The translations under genes and the position numbers were made by a program. Source: SVTX01 sp045632305 (GTDB lineage: Bacteria; Bacillota; Clostridia; Oscillospirales; CAG-272). Taken from it: a DNA stretch of 19,853 nt. This document shows, in pieces, positions 1-7,448 of this stretch (position 1 is the stretch's first letter; every line of letters starts with the position of its first letter). The notes under the pieces were generated by a model. It was given only the letters and a program-made list of their open reading frames with translations. It ran no database searches and was not told where the DNA came from. The DNA is taken from the NCBI GenBank assembly GCA_045632305.1, contig JAZQWL010000048.1, forward strand, positions 1-19,853, given 5' to 3'.

Positions 1-47
1 TATCGTTCAAAGCGCCACGAAAGGGTGAATTTCGACGCAGTCGAAAG

Positions 48-200
48 AGGGGAAACACACAAGTGGGGGTTTCCCCTTTTATGTGTTTTGTATGAACGCG
101 AGGGAAACTTTATTAAGGGAAAAGATTTCCCTCGCGCTCTATTGATTTGGGATTGTGCGAGGGGAACTTTTTTGAGGAAAAAGTTTCCCCTCGCGCTCCC
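48..200. repeat. Array of three related long hairpins
   Basis: Three successive inverted repeats share one core. Hairpin 1 pairs AGGGGAAAC (48-56) with GTTTCCCCT (69-77) and is followed by a T-rich run, so it could end plus-strand transcripts. Hairpin 2 pairs CGCGAGGGAAA (97-107) with TTTCCCTCGCG (126-136). Hairpin 3 pairs about 16 bases from 157 with 178-194, with one bulge. The repeated GCGAGGG(G)AAA core suggests duplication of one unit. An open reading frame crosses the area (25-219), but it is made of the repeat and resembles no protein I know. The function is unknown; terminators or a repetitive extragenic element are the likely choices. Confidence 0.55.
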
Positions 201-251
201 TTCAAAAACCTTAAAATAGGTTTTCAAAAAATTTTATTTTTTTATAAACGC

Positions 252-438
252 GAATCCGAAGAAATTTGTTTCAAGACAAGGCGTAAAACAACGATGTATT
301 GAAGATTTTCAACGAACAAATCCGAAGAAATTTGTTTCAAGACAAGGCGCACCGCACATTGCAAGGCGCAGGCGTAGTTCCCTACGTCAAGCCGCAATGC
401 AGGAGCAACGCAGTATTGGAGCAAATTTCAAAGGATTC
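252..438. repeat. MITE-like element with imperfect terminal inverted repeats
   Basis: GAATCCGAAGAAATTTG (252-268) and its imperfect inverted partner (422-438) agree at 14 of 17 positions and bound 187 bp lying just past the pgk stop. Inside, a 31-bp stretch at 253-283 recurs exactly at 319-349 (AATCCGAAG...ACAAGGCG). A small CGTAG-TTCC-CTACG hairpin lies near 370-384. No coding sequence or clear target-site duplication is visible. It may be a non-autonomous mobile element or a dispersed structured repeat, and it may serve as the 3' end of the pgk transcript. Confidence 0.45.
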
Positions 439-448
439 CCCCAAAGGA

Positions 449-1768
449 TTATTTGTCCTGAAGGCACGCAATACCGGGAAGTGAAAGTCCTTCCAAGAAT
501 TCAAGGGACGCGCCGCCACCTGTGGAAATGTGTGTAATTCTGGAAGCGAAGCCGAGTGTTTCGCAAGCAGCCGCAGAGTCACCACCACCAACGATCGTTG
601 TAGCGGAGCTGTCAGCAAGAGCCTGTGCTACGGAAATTGTACCCTTTGCAAGTGTGGGGTTTTCAAATACGCCCATAGGGCCGTTCCATACAACTGTCTT
701 TGCGTTCTTAACCGCATCTGCGTAAAGAGCCATTGTCTTTGTACCGATGTCAAGACCTTCCTTATCAGCGGGGATCTTGTCAGAGTCAACTACCTCAACC
801 TCGATCTCAGCATCGATAGGATTCGGGAAGCCGTCAGCAACTGTTGTGTCGATGGGAAGAAGAAGAGAAACGCCGTTTGCCTCTGCCTTTGCCATCATGT
901 CACGGCAGTAGTCGATCTTCTCGGAGTCGAGAAGGGACTTACCTACGCCGTAACCCTTAGCAGCGAGGAATGTATAAGCCATACCGCCGCCGATAATAAG
1001 TGTATCAACCTTTGTAAGAAGGTTGTTGATAACGTTGAGCTTGTCGGAAACCTTAGCGCCGCCGAGAATAGCAACGAAGGGTCTTTCGGGATCAGCGAGT
1101 GCCTTACCCATAACGCCGATTTCCTTACCGATAAGGTAGCCGCAAACTGCGGGGAGATAATCAGCAACGCCTGCAGTGGAAGCATGCGCTCTGTGAGCTG
1201 TACCGAATGCGTCGTTTACGAAGAGACCGCCTTCACCGCAGAGGTCAGCAAGTGCCTTTGCAAACTCGGGCTTGTTCTTTTCTTCGCCTGCGTCAAATCT
1301 TACGTTCTGGAGAAGAACGCAGGTGCCGTTTTCCATCTGAGCGATCTTTGCCTTTGCATCGTCGCCTACGATGTCCTTTGCAAATACAACCTTGTTGTCA
1401 AGGTATTCGTTGAGCTTGTTTGCTACGATCTCAAGAGAGAACTTCTTTTCGTCCTTAGCTGCCTTCTTGAAGAAATCAGCTTCAGCAGCTGCTCTCTCTT
1501 CCTCGGGAAGCTCAGCGATCTTCTTAAGCTCCTTCTTTGTGAGCTTGAAGCCCTCTGTAAAAATGTTGTGGGGCTTGCCCATGTGGGAAGCGAGGATAAC
1601 CTTTGCGCCCTTGCCCATAAGGTACTTAATTGTGGGAAGTGCCTCTACGATTCTCTTGTCGGATGTGATCACGCCATCCTTGGAGGGTACGTTGAAGTCG
1701 CAACGAACGAAAACCTTCTGGCCCGCTGTGATAACAACGTCTTCAATAGACTTCTTGTTGTAGGTCAT
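449..1768 (-). CDS. pgk: Phosphoglycerate kinase
   Basis: Catalyses reversible phosphate transfer from 1,3-bisphosphoglycerate to ADP in cytosolic glycolysis. The family signature is near the N-terminus (VFVRCDFNVP, residues about 19-28), followed by the substrate-loop motif SHMGKP (61-66; Lys replaces the more usual Arg of SHLGRP), WNGPMGVFE, the glycine-rich nucleotide site GGGDSAAA and the C-terminal STGGGASLEFLEG. At 439 residues it is longer than the usual 390-420, because of a charged insertion of about 25 residues at roughly 72-98. I chose ATG 1768, which follows AAAGGTGG by 8 nt; a GTG four codons upstream overlaps that ribosome site. The gene is apparently monocistronic, with its own promoter; the usual gap and tpi neighbours are absent. 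Confidence 0.97.
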   Translation of the reverse strand: MTYNKKSIEDVVITAGQKVFVRCDFNVPSKDGVITSDKRIVEALPTIKYLMGKGAKVILASHMGKPHNIFTEGFKLTKKELKKIAELPEEERAAAEADFFKKAAKDEKKFSLEIVANKLNEYLDNKVVFAKDIVGDDAKAKIAQMENGTCVLLQNVRFDAGEEKNKPEFAKALADLCGEGGLFVNDAFGTAHRAHASTAGVADYLPAVCGYLIGKEIGVMGKALADPERPFVAILGGAKVSDKLNVINNLLTKVDTLIIGGGMAYTFLAAKGYGVGKSLLDSEKIDYCRDMMAKAEANGVSLLLPIDTTVADGFPNPIDAEIEVEVVDSDKIPADKEGLDIGTKTMALYADAVKNAKTVVWNGPMGVFENPTLAKGTISVAQALADSSATTIVGGGDSAAACETLGFASRITHISTGGGASLEFLEGLSLPGIACLQDK

Positions 1769-1852
1769 TTTTGTGTCCACCTTTCAATTTTTATCTTGCT
1801 TTTTTAATTAAAAACTTTCCTTAAATAGTATGCACATTACATACCACTCTAT

Positions 1853-1881
1853 AGTTTACCATAATTTACAAATTTTATCAA
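1853..1881 (-). promoter_or_regulatory. Sigma-A-type promoter of pgk
   Basis: On the minus strand, TTGATA (1876-1881) and TAAACT (1853-1858) are separated by 17 bp. They lie about 85 bp upstream of the pgk start. Confidence 0.65.
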
Positions 1882-1944
1882 TAGATATTAAGTTAAATTT
1901 TTCCATCTTGAGCAATTTTTTTGAATTATTTTCAAAAATGGCGC

Positions 1945-3372
1945 TCAATCCTTGGCTTTTTCACGCATACACTCGTAAAAATCATCGTGATTTCTGCATT
2001 TCTGCGTTCTTGCAACGATATCCTTATAAGCAAATCTGCTCGCTATAAGGTACGCCGCGGTCGTGATGATCCAGGATATCGGGTAAGACATGTAAAGAAC
2101 TCTTATGTCACCCGGGAAGAAGGGACACACCGTGAATATCCACACGATTCTGAAGACGCACGAGCCGAGAAGCGAAATTACCATCGGCGGGATGGACTTT
2201 CCCATGCCGCGCAAAACTCCGCATCCGACCTCCATAAGTCCGCACAGGAAATAGAGCGCGCAAATTACTCCGAGTCGGTTCATACCCGCCTCTCTCACGG
2301 CGGCATCGTCGGGCGCGTAAATTTTCAAGAGCGCATCACCGAATATGAAGCCCGAAAGACCGAGAATGAGACCGATCACCGTTACAATGATCAAGCATTC
2401 AACCAATATCTTGCCTATTCTCTTGTACTGCCCCGCACCCACGTTCTGTCCTGTAAACGTAAGCGCCGCGTGATACATGGAGTTCATCGCGATATAAACG
2501 AAGCCCTCAATATTACCCGCCGCCGCGTTTCCGTCAACCACGGTTGCTCCGTAGGTGTTAACCGTAGACTGAATAAGCACGTTGGAAAGTGAGAAAAGCA
2601 TACTCTGAAGTCCCGCGGGAATGCCGATACCGACAATTCGCAAGAGCTTCTTGTTGTCAATTTTCATATCCTCGCGTCTTATCGCGCAATGACCTCCGCG
2701 CTTCGCCATGTGCCACAGAATCATAATGGCGGACAAATACTGTGCGACGGTTGTTGCGATACCTACACCGACCGCGCCCATACCGAACGCGAGAACAAGG
2801 AAAAGGTTGAGCGCAACGTTTACTGCGCCCGAGATCAGAAGAATGATAAGCGGACGCTTGGTGTCTCCCGACGAACGCACCGCGCTCGCCATAAAGTTAT
2901 AGACCATAGCGGCAGGAACACCCACAAAATACGCCTTCATATAAGGCACGGCTTCATTCAACGTCGCCTCGGGAGTGCCCATAAGCGTCAAGAGTGGGCG
3001 AGCCATGAAAAATCCAAACAGTCCTACAAAAATACCGCCGATGATCGACGCGAGAAGCGAGGTGTGAACCGTCTTTTTAAGATCGTCAAATCTGCCTCCG
3101 CCGAATTCCTGCGCCACGCAAACGCCCGTTCCGACCGAAAGACCGATAAACATGTTAAGAATAAGATTTATCAGCGCGCCACACGCGCCAACCGCACCCA
3201 TAGCCGTCGCGCCAACGTCGGAAAAGTTTCCGACCACGATCATATCCGACGCGTTATAAAAGGTCTGAAGAAGTCCCGTCGCGACGATCGGGAGCGAATA
3301 TTTAATTATTTTTATCAAAAGTGGGCCACGAGTTAAATCGTTGTCCGAGATTCCTTTTACTTTAGCAGACAT
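1945..3372 (-). CDS. MATE family efflux transporter
   Basis: A 475-residue inner-membrane protein with about 12 hydrophobic helices. It looks like the multidrug and toxin extrusion family, which exports cationic compounds in exchange for Na+ or H+. Supporting features are the N-terminal block LLIKIIKYSLPIVATGLLQT, the following YNASDMIVVGNF segment (the position of the conserved D-x-x-x-V-G motif in MATE helix 1), and an internally repeated second half starting near GIGIPAGLQSMLFSLSN. Length fits the family (about 450-480). ATG 3372 is preceded by GGAGA at 5 nt; an ATG four codons upstream lies inside that ribosome site and was rejected. The substrate cannot be told from sequence. It has its own promoter, divergent from the DJ-1-like gene. 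Confidence 0.93.
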   Translation of the reverse strand: MSAKVKGISDNDLTRGPLLIKIIKYSLPIVATGLLQTFYNASDMIVVGNFSDVGATAMGAVGACGALINLILNMFIGLSVGTGVCVAQEFGGGRFDDLKKTVHTSLLASIIGGIFVGLFGFFMARPLLTLMGTPEATLNEAVPYMKAYFVGVPAAMVYNFMASAVRSSGDTKRPLIILLISGAVNVALNLFLVLAFGMGAVGVGIATTVAQYLSAIMILWHMAKRGGHCAIRREDMKIDNKKLLRIVGIGIPAGLQSMLFSLSNVLIQSTVNTYGATVVDGNAAAGNIEGFVYIAMNSMYHAALTFTGQNVGAGQYKRIGKILVECLIIVTVIGLILGLSGFIFGDALLKIYAPDDAAVREAGMNRLGVICALYFLCGLMEVGCGVLRGMGKSIPPMVISLLGSCVFRIVWIFTVCPFFPGDIRVLYMSYPISWIITTAAYLIASRFAYKDIVARTQKCRNHDDFYECMREKAKD

Positions 3373-3404
3373 ATATATCTCCATTAAAAAATATTACCGA
3401 AACT

Positions 3405-3433
3405 ATTATATACCAATAGCCAAAAAAGGTCAA
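3405..3433 (-). promoter_or_regulatory. Sigma-A-type promoter of the MATE gene
   Basis: On the minus strand, TTGACC (3428-3433) and TATAAT (3405-3410) are separated by 17 bp. The start codon is about 33 bp beyond the -10. Confidence 0.8.
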
Positions 3434-3469
3434 GTGGAAATTTTTTAAATTCGTATCCCCTTCATTTCA

Positions 3470-3498
3470 TTGACAAGCAAATTGCCTTATGGTATAAT
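3470..3498 (+). promoter_or_regulatory. Consensus sigma-A promoter of the DJ-1-like gene
   Basis: TTGACA (3470-3475) and TATAAT (3493-3498), spaced exactly 17 bp, form a perfect consensus pair 30 bp upstream of the ATG. High constitutive expression is expected unless repressed. The promoter is divergent from, but does not overlap, the MATE promoter. Confidence 0.88.
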
Positions 3499-3528
3499 TA
3501 TTATATATTGTTACTGACGGAGGGTTCT

Positions 3529-4086
3529 ATGGTATATTTATTTTTAGCGAACGGATTTGAGGAAATAGAAGCGCTCTGCCCTCTCGACCTTTTGAGACGC
3601 GCAGGTGTTGAGGTCATCACCGTAGGTATAGGCAGCGAGGTGATTCGCGGCTCCCACGGGATAACTGTACATGCCGACATTCCCGATATTATGTACCGAG
3701 ACGCCTCCCCCGATATGATAATTCTCCCCGGCGGCATGCCCGGAGCTAAAAATCTCGACCAGTCAAAAACCGTTGACGTTGCAATAAAGACCGCAAGCAA
3801 AAAGGGCGCGTATATCGCGGCTATCTGCGCTTCTCCGTTTGTCCTCGGCAAACGCGGACTTCTTGACGGAAAAGACGCCACCTGCTTCCCCGGATTTGAG
3901 GACGAGCTTCACGGAGCGAACATAATAACTGACCGCGGTGTTGTAGTTGACGGCAACATGATCACCGCTCGCGGCATGGGCGTCGCGCAAAAATTCGGTT
4001 TAACTCTCGTATCCCTCCTCTGCGGTGACGAGGTTGCAAAAAATATCGAAAAATCCATTCAGACGGAGCCGTATACAAATGATTGA
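3529..4086 (+). CDS. DJ-1/PfpI (ThiJ/YajL-like) family protein
   Basis: A 185-residue single-domain protein of the DJ-1 superfamily. N-terminal VYLFLANGFEEIEALCPLDLLRRAG carries the conserved glutamate, and the nucleophile elbow AAICASPFVLG carries the cysteine equivalent to DJ-1 Cys106. The length and the DATCFPGFED segment place it nearer YajL/DJ-1 than the PfpI proteases. Proposed family roles include glyoxalase or protein-deglycase activity and oxidative-stress chaperone; the activity here is not determined. ATG 3529 follows GGAGG by 5 nt. Its last 8 nt overlap the start of the membrane protein downstream, implying translational coupling. Confidence 0.92.
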   Translation: MVYLFLANGFEEIEALCPLDLLRRAGVEVITVGIGSEVIRGSHGITVHADIPDIMYRDASPDMIILPGGMPGAKNLDQSKTVDVAIKTASKKGAYIAAICASPFVLGKRGLLDGKDATCFPGFEDELHGANIITDRGVVVDGNMITARGMGVAQKFGLTLVSLLCGDEVAKNIEKSIQTEPYTND

Positions 4087-5089
4087 AAAACTTAAAAATC
4101 TTCGCAGTGGCAAAAGCGAAAGCTCACCCGAAGCTCCTGCGCGCAAAAGATTTACCTTCAAGCACGTTTTCTTCGGCCGTGACAAGATCCCCGCTCCGAC
4201 GCTGCTTATAATTTCCCTTGTTCTGCTGGTGCTGTTTAAAATAGCGATAAGCATTTTTCCCGACAAGGTGGGCGGTTATCTTGGCGTCGTAATTCTCATG
4301 ACGGTAATATTCTTCATTCCCGCGTATCTCTACTACAAATTCACAAAGCGCGGACGCCTCAGCTCGGTTATGAATGAGCTGAAGATCAAGGCGCCTAAAA
4401 TAGAGCATATATTTCTGCTGTTTTTCGGGGCGGTTTTAATATCGGTATGCGTTTTCTATATAAATCTTCTGTTCCGACTTCGCGAGGGCTACACGTACGG
4501 ATTTTATCTGTACAACACCTTCTTTACAGGCAAGCTCCCGTCCCCCGATACGCCCCTCTTCCCCATCATCGCGTTCGCCCTCGTGCCCGCGATGTGCGAG
4601 GAGTTCATGTTCCGCGGAATATTTCACGCATCGTACGAAAAGCAGGGATTTATGAGCGCCGCCATAATCTCGTCGGTAATGTTCGCGCTCGTGTCACTTG
4701 ATATAAGAACCTTTATTTCAAATTTCGCGCTCGGACTTTTCCTGTCATTTATTCTATATCTTACAAGATCCCTTGTATCCTGCTTTATAGTGAATTTTCT
4801 GTTCAAATGCTTCATGCTTTTCTTTGGAACGAATCTTCAATCCTACGTCCTCTCGTCAAGCAATAAGGCGGTATTCTTTGCCGCGACCATAGGAGCTATT
4901 CTCATCTCCTTTGCGGTATTCGCCTTCGAGACAGCCAAAATATTCAAACAGAATTCTAAGGGCGTCTATCCCCTCCCCAAGCTCACCGCACCGACAAAAA
5001 GAGTCTGCTTTGAGCGTACGGCGTCAAATCTTTCAACCGTTTCTATAACGATTTGCGTCGCAATATTTATCATAGCAATATTCATATAA
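4079..5089 (+). CDS. CPBP (Abi/CAAX-protease-like) family membrane protein, probably inactive
   Basis: A 336-residue polytopic membrane protein with a basic cytosolic N-terminus and about eight hydrophobic segments. The stretch VPAMCEEFMFRGIFH (residues about 169-183) is the EExxxR motif of the CPBP family of intramembrane glutamic proteases. Active members also carry His in motif 2 (FxxxH) and His in motif 3; here these positions read FALVS (Ser206) and FIVNF (Asn239). The protein is therefore recognisable by fold but lacks both histidines. The ATG overlaps the preceding gene by 8 nt, with GGAG 10 nt upstream. A GTG at 4025 would add 18 residues and is less likely. A scaffold or pseudoprotease role is inferred, not shown. 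Confidence 0.85.
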   Translation: MIEKLKNLRSGKSESSPEAPARKRFTFKHVFFGRDKIPAPTLLIISLVLLVLFKIAISIFPDKVGGYLGVVILMTVIFFIPAYLYYKFTKRGRLSSVMNELKIKAPKIEHIFLLFFGAVLISVCVFYINLLFRLREGYTYGFYLYNTFFTGKLPSPDTPLFPIIAFALVPAMCEEFMFRGIFHASYEKQGFMSAAIISSVMFALVSLDIRTFISNFALGLFLSFILYLTRSLVSCFIVNFLFKCFMLFFGTNLQSYVLSSSNKAVFFAATIGAILISFAVFAFETAKIFKQNSKGVYPLPKLTAPTKRVCFERTASNLSTVSITICVAIFIIAIFI

Positions 5090-5092
5090 ACA

Positions 5093-5126
5093 AAAAGAGG
5101 CAGTTCTTTCGAACTGCTTCTTTTTT
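5093..5126. terminator. Bidirectional terminator between convergent genes
   Basis: GCAGTTC (5100-5106) pairs with GAACTGC (5111-5117) around a TTTC loop. It is flanked by A-rich sequence on the left and six T on the right, so it can stop both the CPBP transcript and the opposing DUF1846 transcript. Confidence 0.85.
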
Positions 5127-6639
5127 ATATATGGAATAAACACTTTTCTTCAAACACGGGCTCACTCGTCGTGCAAGCTCCGAGCTTTGTAAATACATTT
5201 TCATCCGCATGGGACAAAATAACCGTGGAATGTACCTGACTGCCGCGAAGCTTATCGATAGCTGCAAGCGCACGCGCGGCATATTCATCACTCTGCGCGC
5301 AAATGGAAAGCGCAATAAGAAGCTCATCGGTATGCATTCTCGGATTCTTGCTGCCAAGATGATCACGCTTGAGCGTCATAATGGGCGAGATAACCTCGGG
5401 AGAAATGAGCATAATATTATCGTCAATGCCCGAAAGATACTTGAGCGCGTTCAAGAGCGCCGCCGAGGAAGCTCCGAGAAGCTCCTTGGTCTTGCCCGTA
5501 ACGATGTGCCCGTCGGGAAGCTCTATTGCTACGCCGGGACGACCCGTGACCTCTGTGATATCGCGCGCCATGGGAACTGCGGGACGGTCGGAGGTTGTAA
5601 TGCCGCACTCCTCCATAAGAAGCTGGATCTTTCTTACCTCTTCCGCCTCGGCCCTGCCTCTTCTTCTCGCACAAGCCGCCTTGAAATATCTTCGGATGAT
5701 CTCCTGCTCGGCGGCTCTGCTTACCGCCCCGTCATCGTAAATCGCGTAGCCCGCCATATTTACACCCATATCCGTAGGGCTCTTGTAGGGGCATTTGCCG
5801 AAGATCTTTGTCATCATGGAATCAAGAACTCGGAAAATTTCAATATCTCTGTTATAATTCACCGCGGTTTCGCCGTACGCCTGCATATGATAGGGGTCGA
5901 TCATATTTATATCGGCAAGGTCGGCGGTCGCCGCCTCGTACGCGAGGTTTACGGGGTGCTTCAAAGGAAGATTCCAGATCGGGAAGGTTTCAAACTTCGC
6001 ATATCCCGACTGGATCCCTCTCTTATGCTCGTGATAAAGCTGAGAGAGACACGTTGCCATTTTACCCGGGCCGGGGCCGGGTGCGGTAACGATAACGAGC
6101 GGGCGGGTGGTCTCGATATAATCGTTTCTGCCAAAGCCCTGCTCACTTACAATATAATTTACGTCATTGGGGTAGTTTCTTATAAGATAATGTCTGTAAA
6201 CGCTGATACCAACCGCCTGAAGATTTTTCGCAAACGTGTCGGCAGCATGCTGACCTGTGTACTTTGTAAGCACTACGCTTCCTACGTAAAGTCCTACGCC
6301 ACGGAAGGAGTCGATAAGACGAAGCACCTCTTTATCGTAAGAAACGCCCGTATCTCCTCTGTATTTACTGTTCTCGATATCCTCAGAGCTTATAGCGATA
6401 ACTATCTCCGCGCTGTCACGAAGCGAGCAGAGCATAGAAAGCTTACTGTCGGGCTTGAAGCCGGGAAGCACGCGCGACGCGTGATAATCGTCAAAAAGCT
6501 TGCCGCCAAACTCCATATAGAGCTTGCCGCCGAACTTCGCGATTCTCTCCTTGATCTTGCCTGACTGAAGCTCGATATATTTTTCGTTACTAAAGCCATT
6601 TTTCATTACGTTTTCAGCATTATTCGTAAAGACGCTCAT
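5125..6639 (-). CDS. DUF1846 (UPF0371) family protein
   Basis: A 504-residue cytosolic protein matching the length and layout of the DUF1846 family, whose function is unestablished. Recognisable blocks are FSNEKYIELQSGKI (16-29), KLYMEFGGKLFDDYHASRVLPGF (39-61), a P-loop-like VTAPGPGPGKMATCLSQLYHEH (184-205) and the NMIDPYH region. The glycine-rich segment suggests nucleotide binding, but this is inference. ATG 6639 sits 4 nt after a run of six G, a usable ribosome site; a second Met at residue 12 has no ribosome site. The gene has its own promoter and ends at the shared terminator. Its neighbours give no functional hint. Confidence 0.9.
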   Translation of the reverse strand: MSVFTNNAENVMKNGFSNEKYIELQSGKIKERIAKFGGKLYMEFGGKLFDDYHASRVLPGFKPDSKLSMLCSLRDSAEIVIAISSEDIENSKYRGDTGVSYDKEVLRLIDSFRGVGLYVGSVVLTKYTGQHAADTFAKNLQAVGISVYRHYLIRNYPNDVNYIVSEQGFGRNDYIETTRPLVIVTAPGPGPGKMATCLSQLYHEHKRGIQSGYAKFETFPIWNLPLKHPVNLAYEAATADLADINMIDPYHMQAYGETAVNYNRDIEIFRVLDSMMTKIFGKCPYKSPTDMGVNMAGYAIYDDGAVSRAAEQEIIRRYFKAACARRRGRAEAEEVRKIQLLMEECGITTSDRPAVPMARDITEVTGRPGVAIELPDGHIVTGKTKELLGASSAALLNALKYLSGIDDNIMLISPEVISPIMTLKRDHLGSKNPRMHTDELLIALSICAQSDEYAARALAAIDKLRGSQVHSTVILSHADENVFTKLGACTTSEPVFEEKCLFHI

Positions 6640-6688
6640 AAAACCCCCCGCATTTTGCGAAAAAGCCGCATTTAAAAATACATATTAA

Positions 6689-6717
6689 ATTATAGCATAC
6701 TTTTCGGGAGTTTTCAA
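6689..6717 (-). promoter_or_regulatory. Sigma-A-type promoter of the DUF1846 gene
   Basis: On the minus strand, TTGAAA (6712-6717) and TATAAT (6689-6694) are spaced 17 bp, with an extended -10 (TGC before TATAAT). They lie 50 bp upstream of the ATG. Confidence 0.82.
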
Positions 6718-6741
6718 CACCTTTAAACAAAGATTTTCAAA

Positions 6742-7362
6742 TTAATTGAAAATCTCGCCAAACACCTCAAGGATCTTAAAGCGCGCTCTGTATTTCGGGC
6801 TGTCACTCTCGGTGATCACCTTGTACTGCTCACCCGTAAGCCCGACCGAAATAAACGCGTCCTCATTCTGCTTCTGCGACACCTCGCTTGATGATGAAAG
6901 ACAAAGCGGAGGAAAAAGACAACACCACCAATTCTGCCCCTCGCCTTCTCCGATCACAACCCGCAAAGAAAGATATTCTCCCGCAGGGAAAGCGCAGGAT
7001 TCATATTCTCTAGTTGGATATTTTTCAAGCCCCAAAATCACGTCGACGCCGTAAAGGTATCCCTCTTTCTCGATAACCCTCTTCGCGGCGGATTTGATCT
7101 CGGGCATGAGCTTCCCTATTTCTTCCTCGGCTTCACCTCGGGTTTTACATCCGTCGAGCTTGTCCCCCACCACGCTCAAAATCTCATCTCGTACCTTAAG
7201 CTTGAGCGCCTGATCCTCCTCACTGTCGGAATTGGCAAGCACGTGTAAGCGCACCACCGAATCGTAGATCTCGCTTTCTCCGTGAATGGGCAACGCGCCC
7301 AGAATGACCGTGATCCCCATAATCACCACAGTTAAAATAAGTATCTTTTTTGTTGTTGACAT
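6742..7362 (-). CDS. spoIIR: Stage II sporulation protein R
   Basis: SpoIIR is the signalling protein made in the forespore that triggers processing of pro-sigma-E by SpoIIGA in the mother cell. This 206-residue copy has an N-terminal hydrophobic segment (about residues 6-25) for export. It then has the family signature VVRLHVLANSDSEEDQALKLKVRD (36-59) and a C-terminal GQNWWCCLFPPLC (142-154). Length is normal. ATG 7362 follows AGGAGG by 5-6 nt; upstream in-frame codons lie in the promoter. A sigma-F-like promoter precedes it, as expected for this gene. The AGGAGG is also one arm of an 11-bp inverted repeat spanning the promoter. Presence of the gene indicates that the organism, or a recent ancestor, forms endospores. 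Confidence 0.96.
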   Translation of the reverse strand: MSTTKKILILTVVIMGITVILGALPIHGESEIYDSVVRLHVLANSDSEEDQALKLKVRDEILSVVGDKLDGCKTRGEAEEEIGKLMPEIKSAAKRVIEKEGYLYGVDVILGLEKYPTREYESCAFPAGEYLSLRVVIGEGEGQNWWCCLFPPLCLSSSSEVSQKQNEDAFISVGLTGEQYKVITESDSPKYRARFKILEVFGEIFN

Positions 7363-7367
7363 AAAAA

Positions 7368-7429
7368 CCTCCTGTATAGATCTATGTTTATAAGCATTCT
7401 GCCCCAAAACAAAGCTTTTATACAGGAGG
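7368..7429 (-). promoter_or_regulatory. Sigma-F-type promoter and flanking inverted repeat of spoIIR
   Basis: On the minus strand, GTATA (7419-7423), a 14-bp spacer and GGGCAGAATG (7395-7404) match the forespore sigma-F consensus GYATA / GGNNANANTR. The start would fall near 7388. An exact 11-bp inverted repeat encloses it: CCTCCTGTATA at 7368-7378 and TATACAGGAGG at 7419-7429. The gene-proximal arm contains the spoIIR ribosome site; the distal arm overlaps the -35 and would be transcribed only in read-through RNA. Confidence 0.68.
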
Positions 7430-7448
7430 ATATAAATTTATTCAATAA

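Noticed and set aside
25..219. A 64-codon frame at the left edge
   Set aside because: Composed of the hairpin repeat; no convincing ribosome site and no protein similarity I recognise.
530..1807. A 425-codon plus-strand open frame opposite pgk
   Set aside because: It is the antisense shadow of a clear pgk gene; the translation is Cys-rich with no family resemblance and no ribosome site.
5209..6564. A 451-codon plus-strand open frame opposite the DUF1846 gene
   Set aside because: Antisense of a well-conserved protein; Arg/His-rich translation without recognisable domains.
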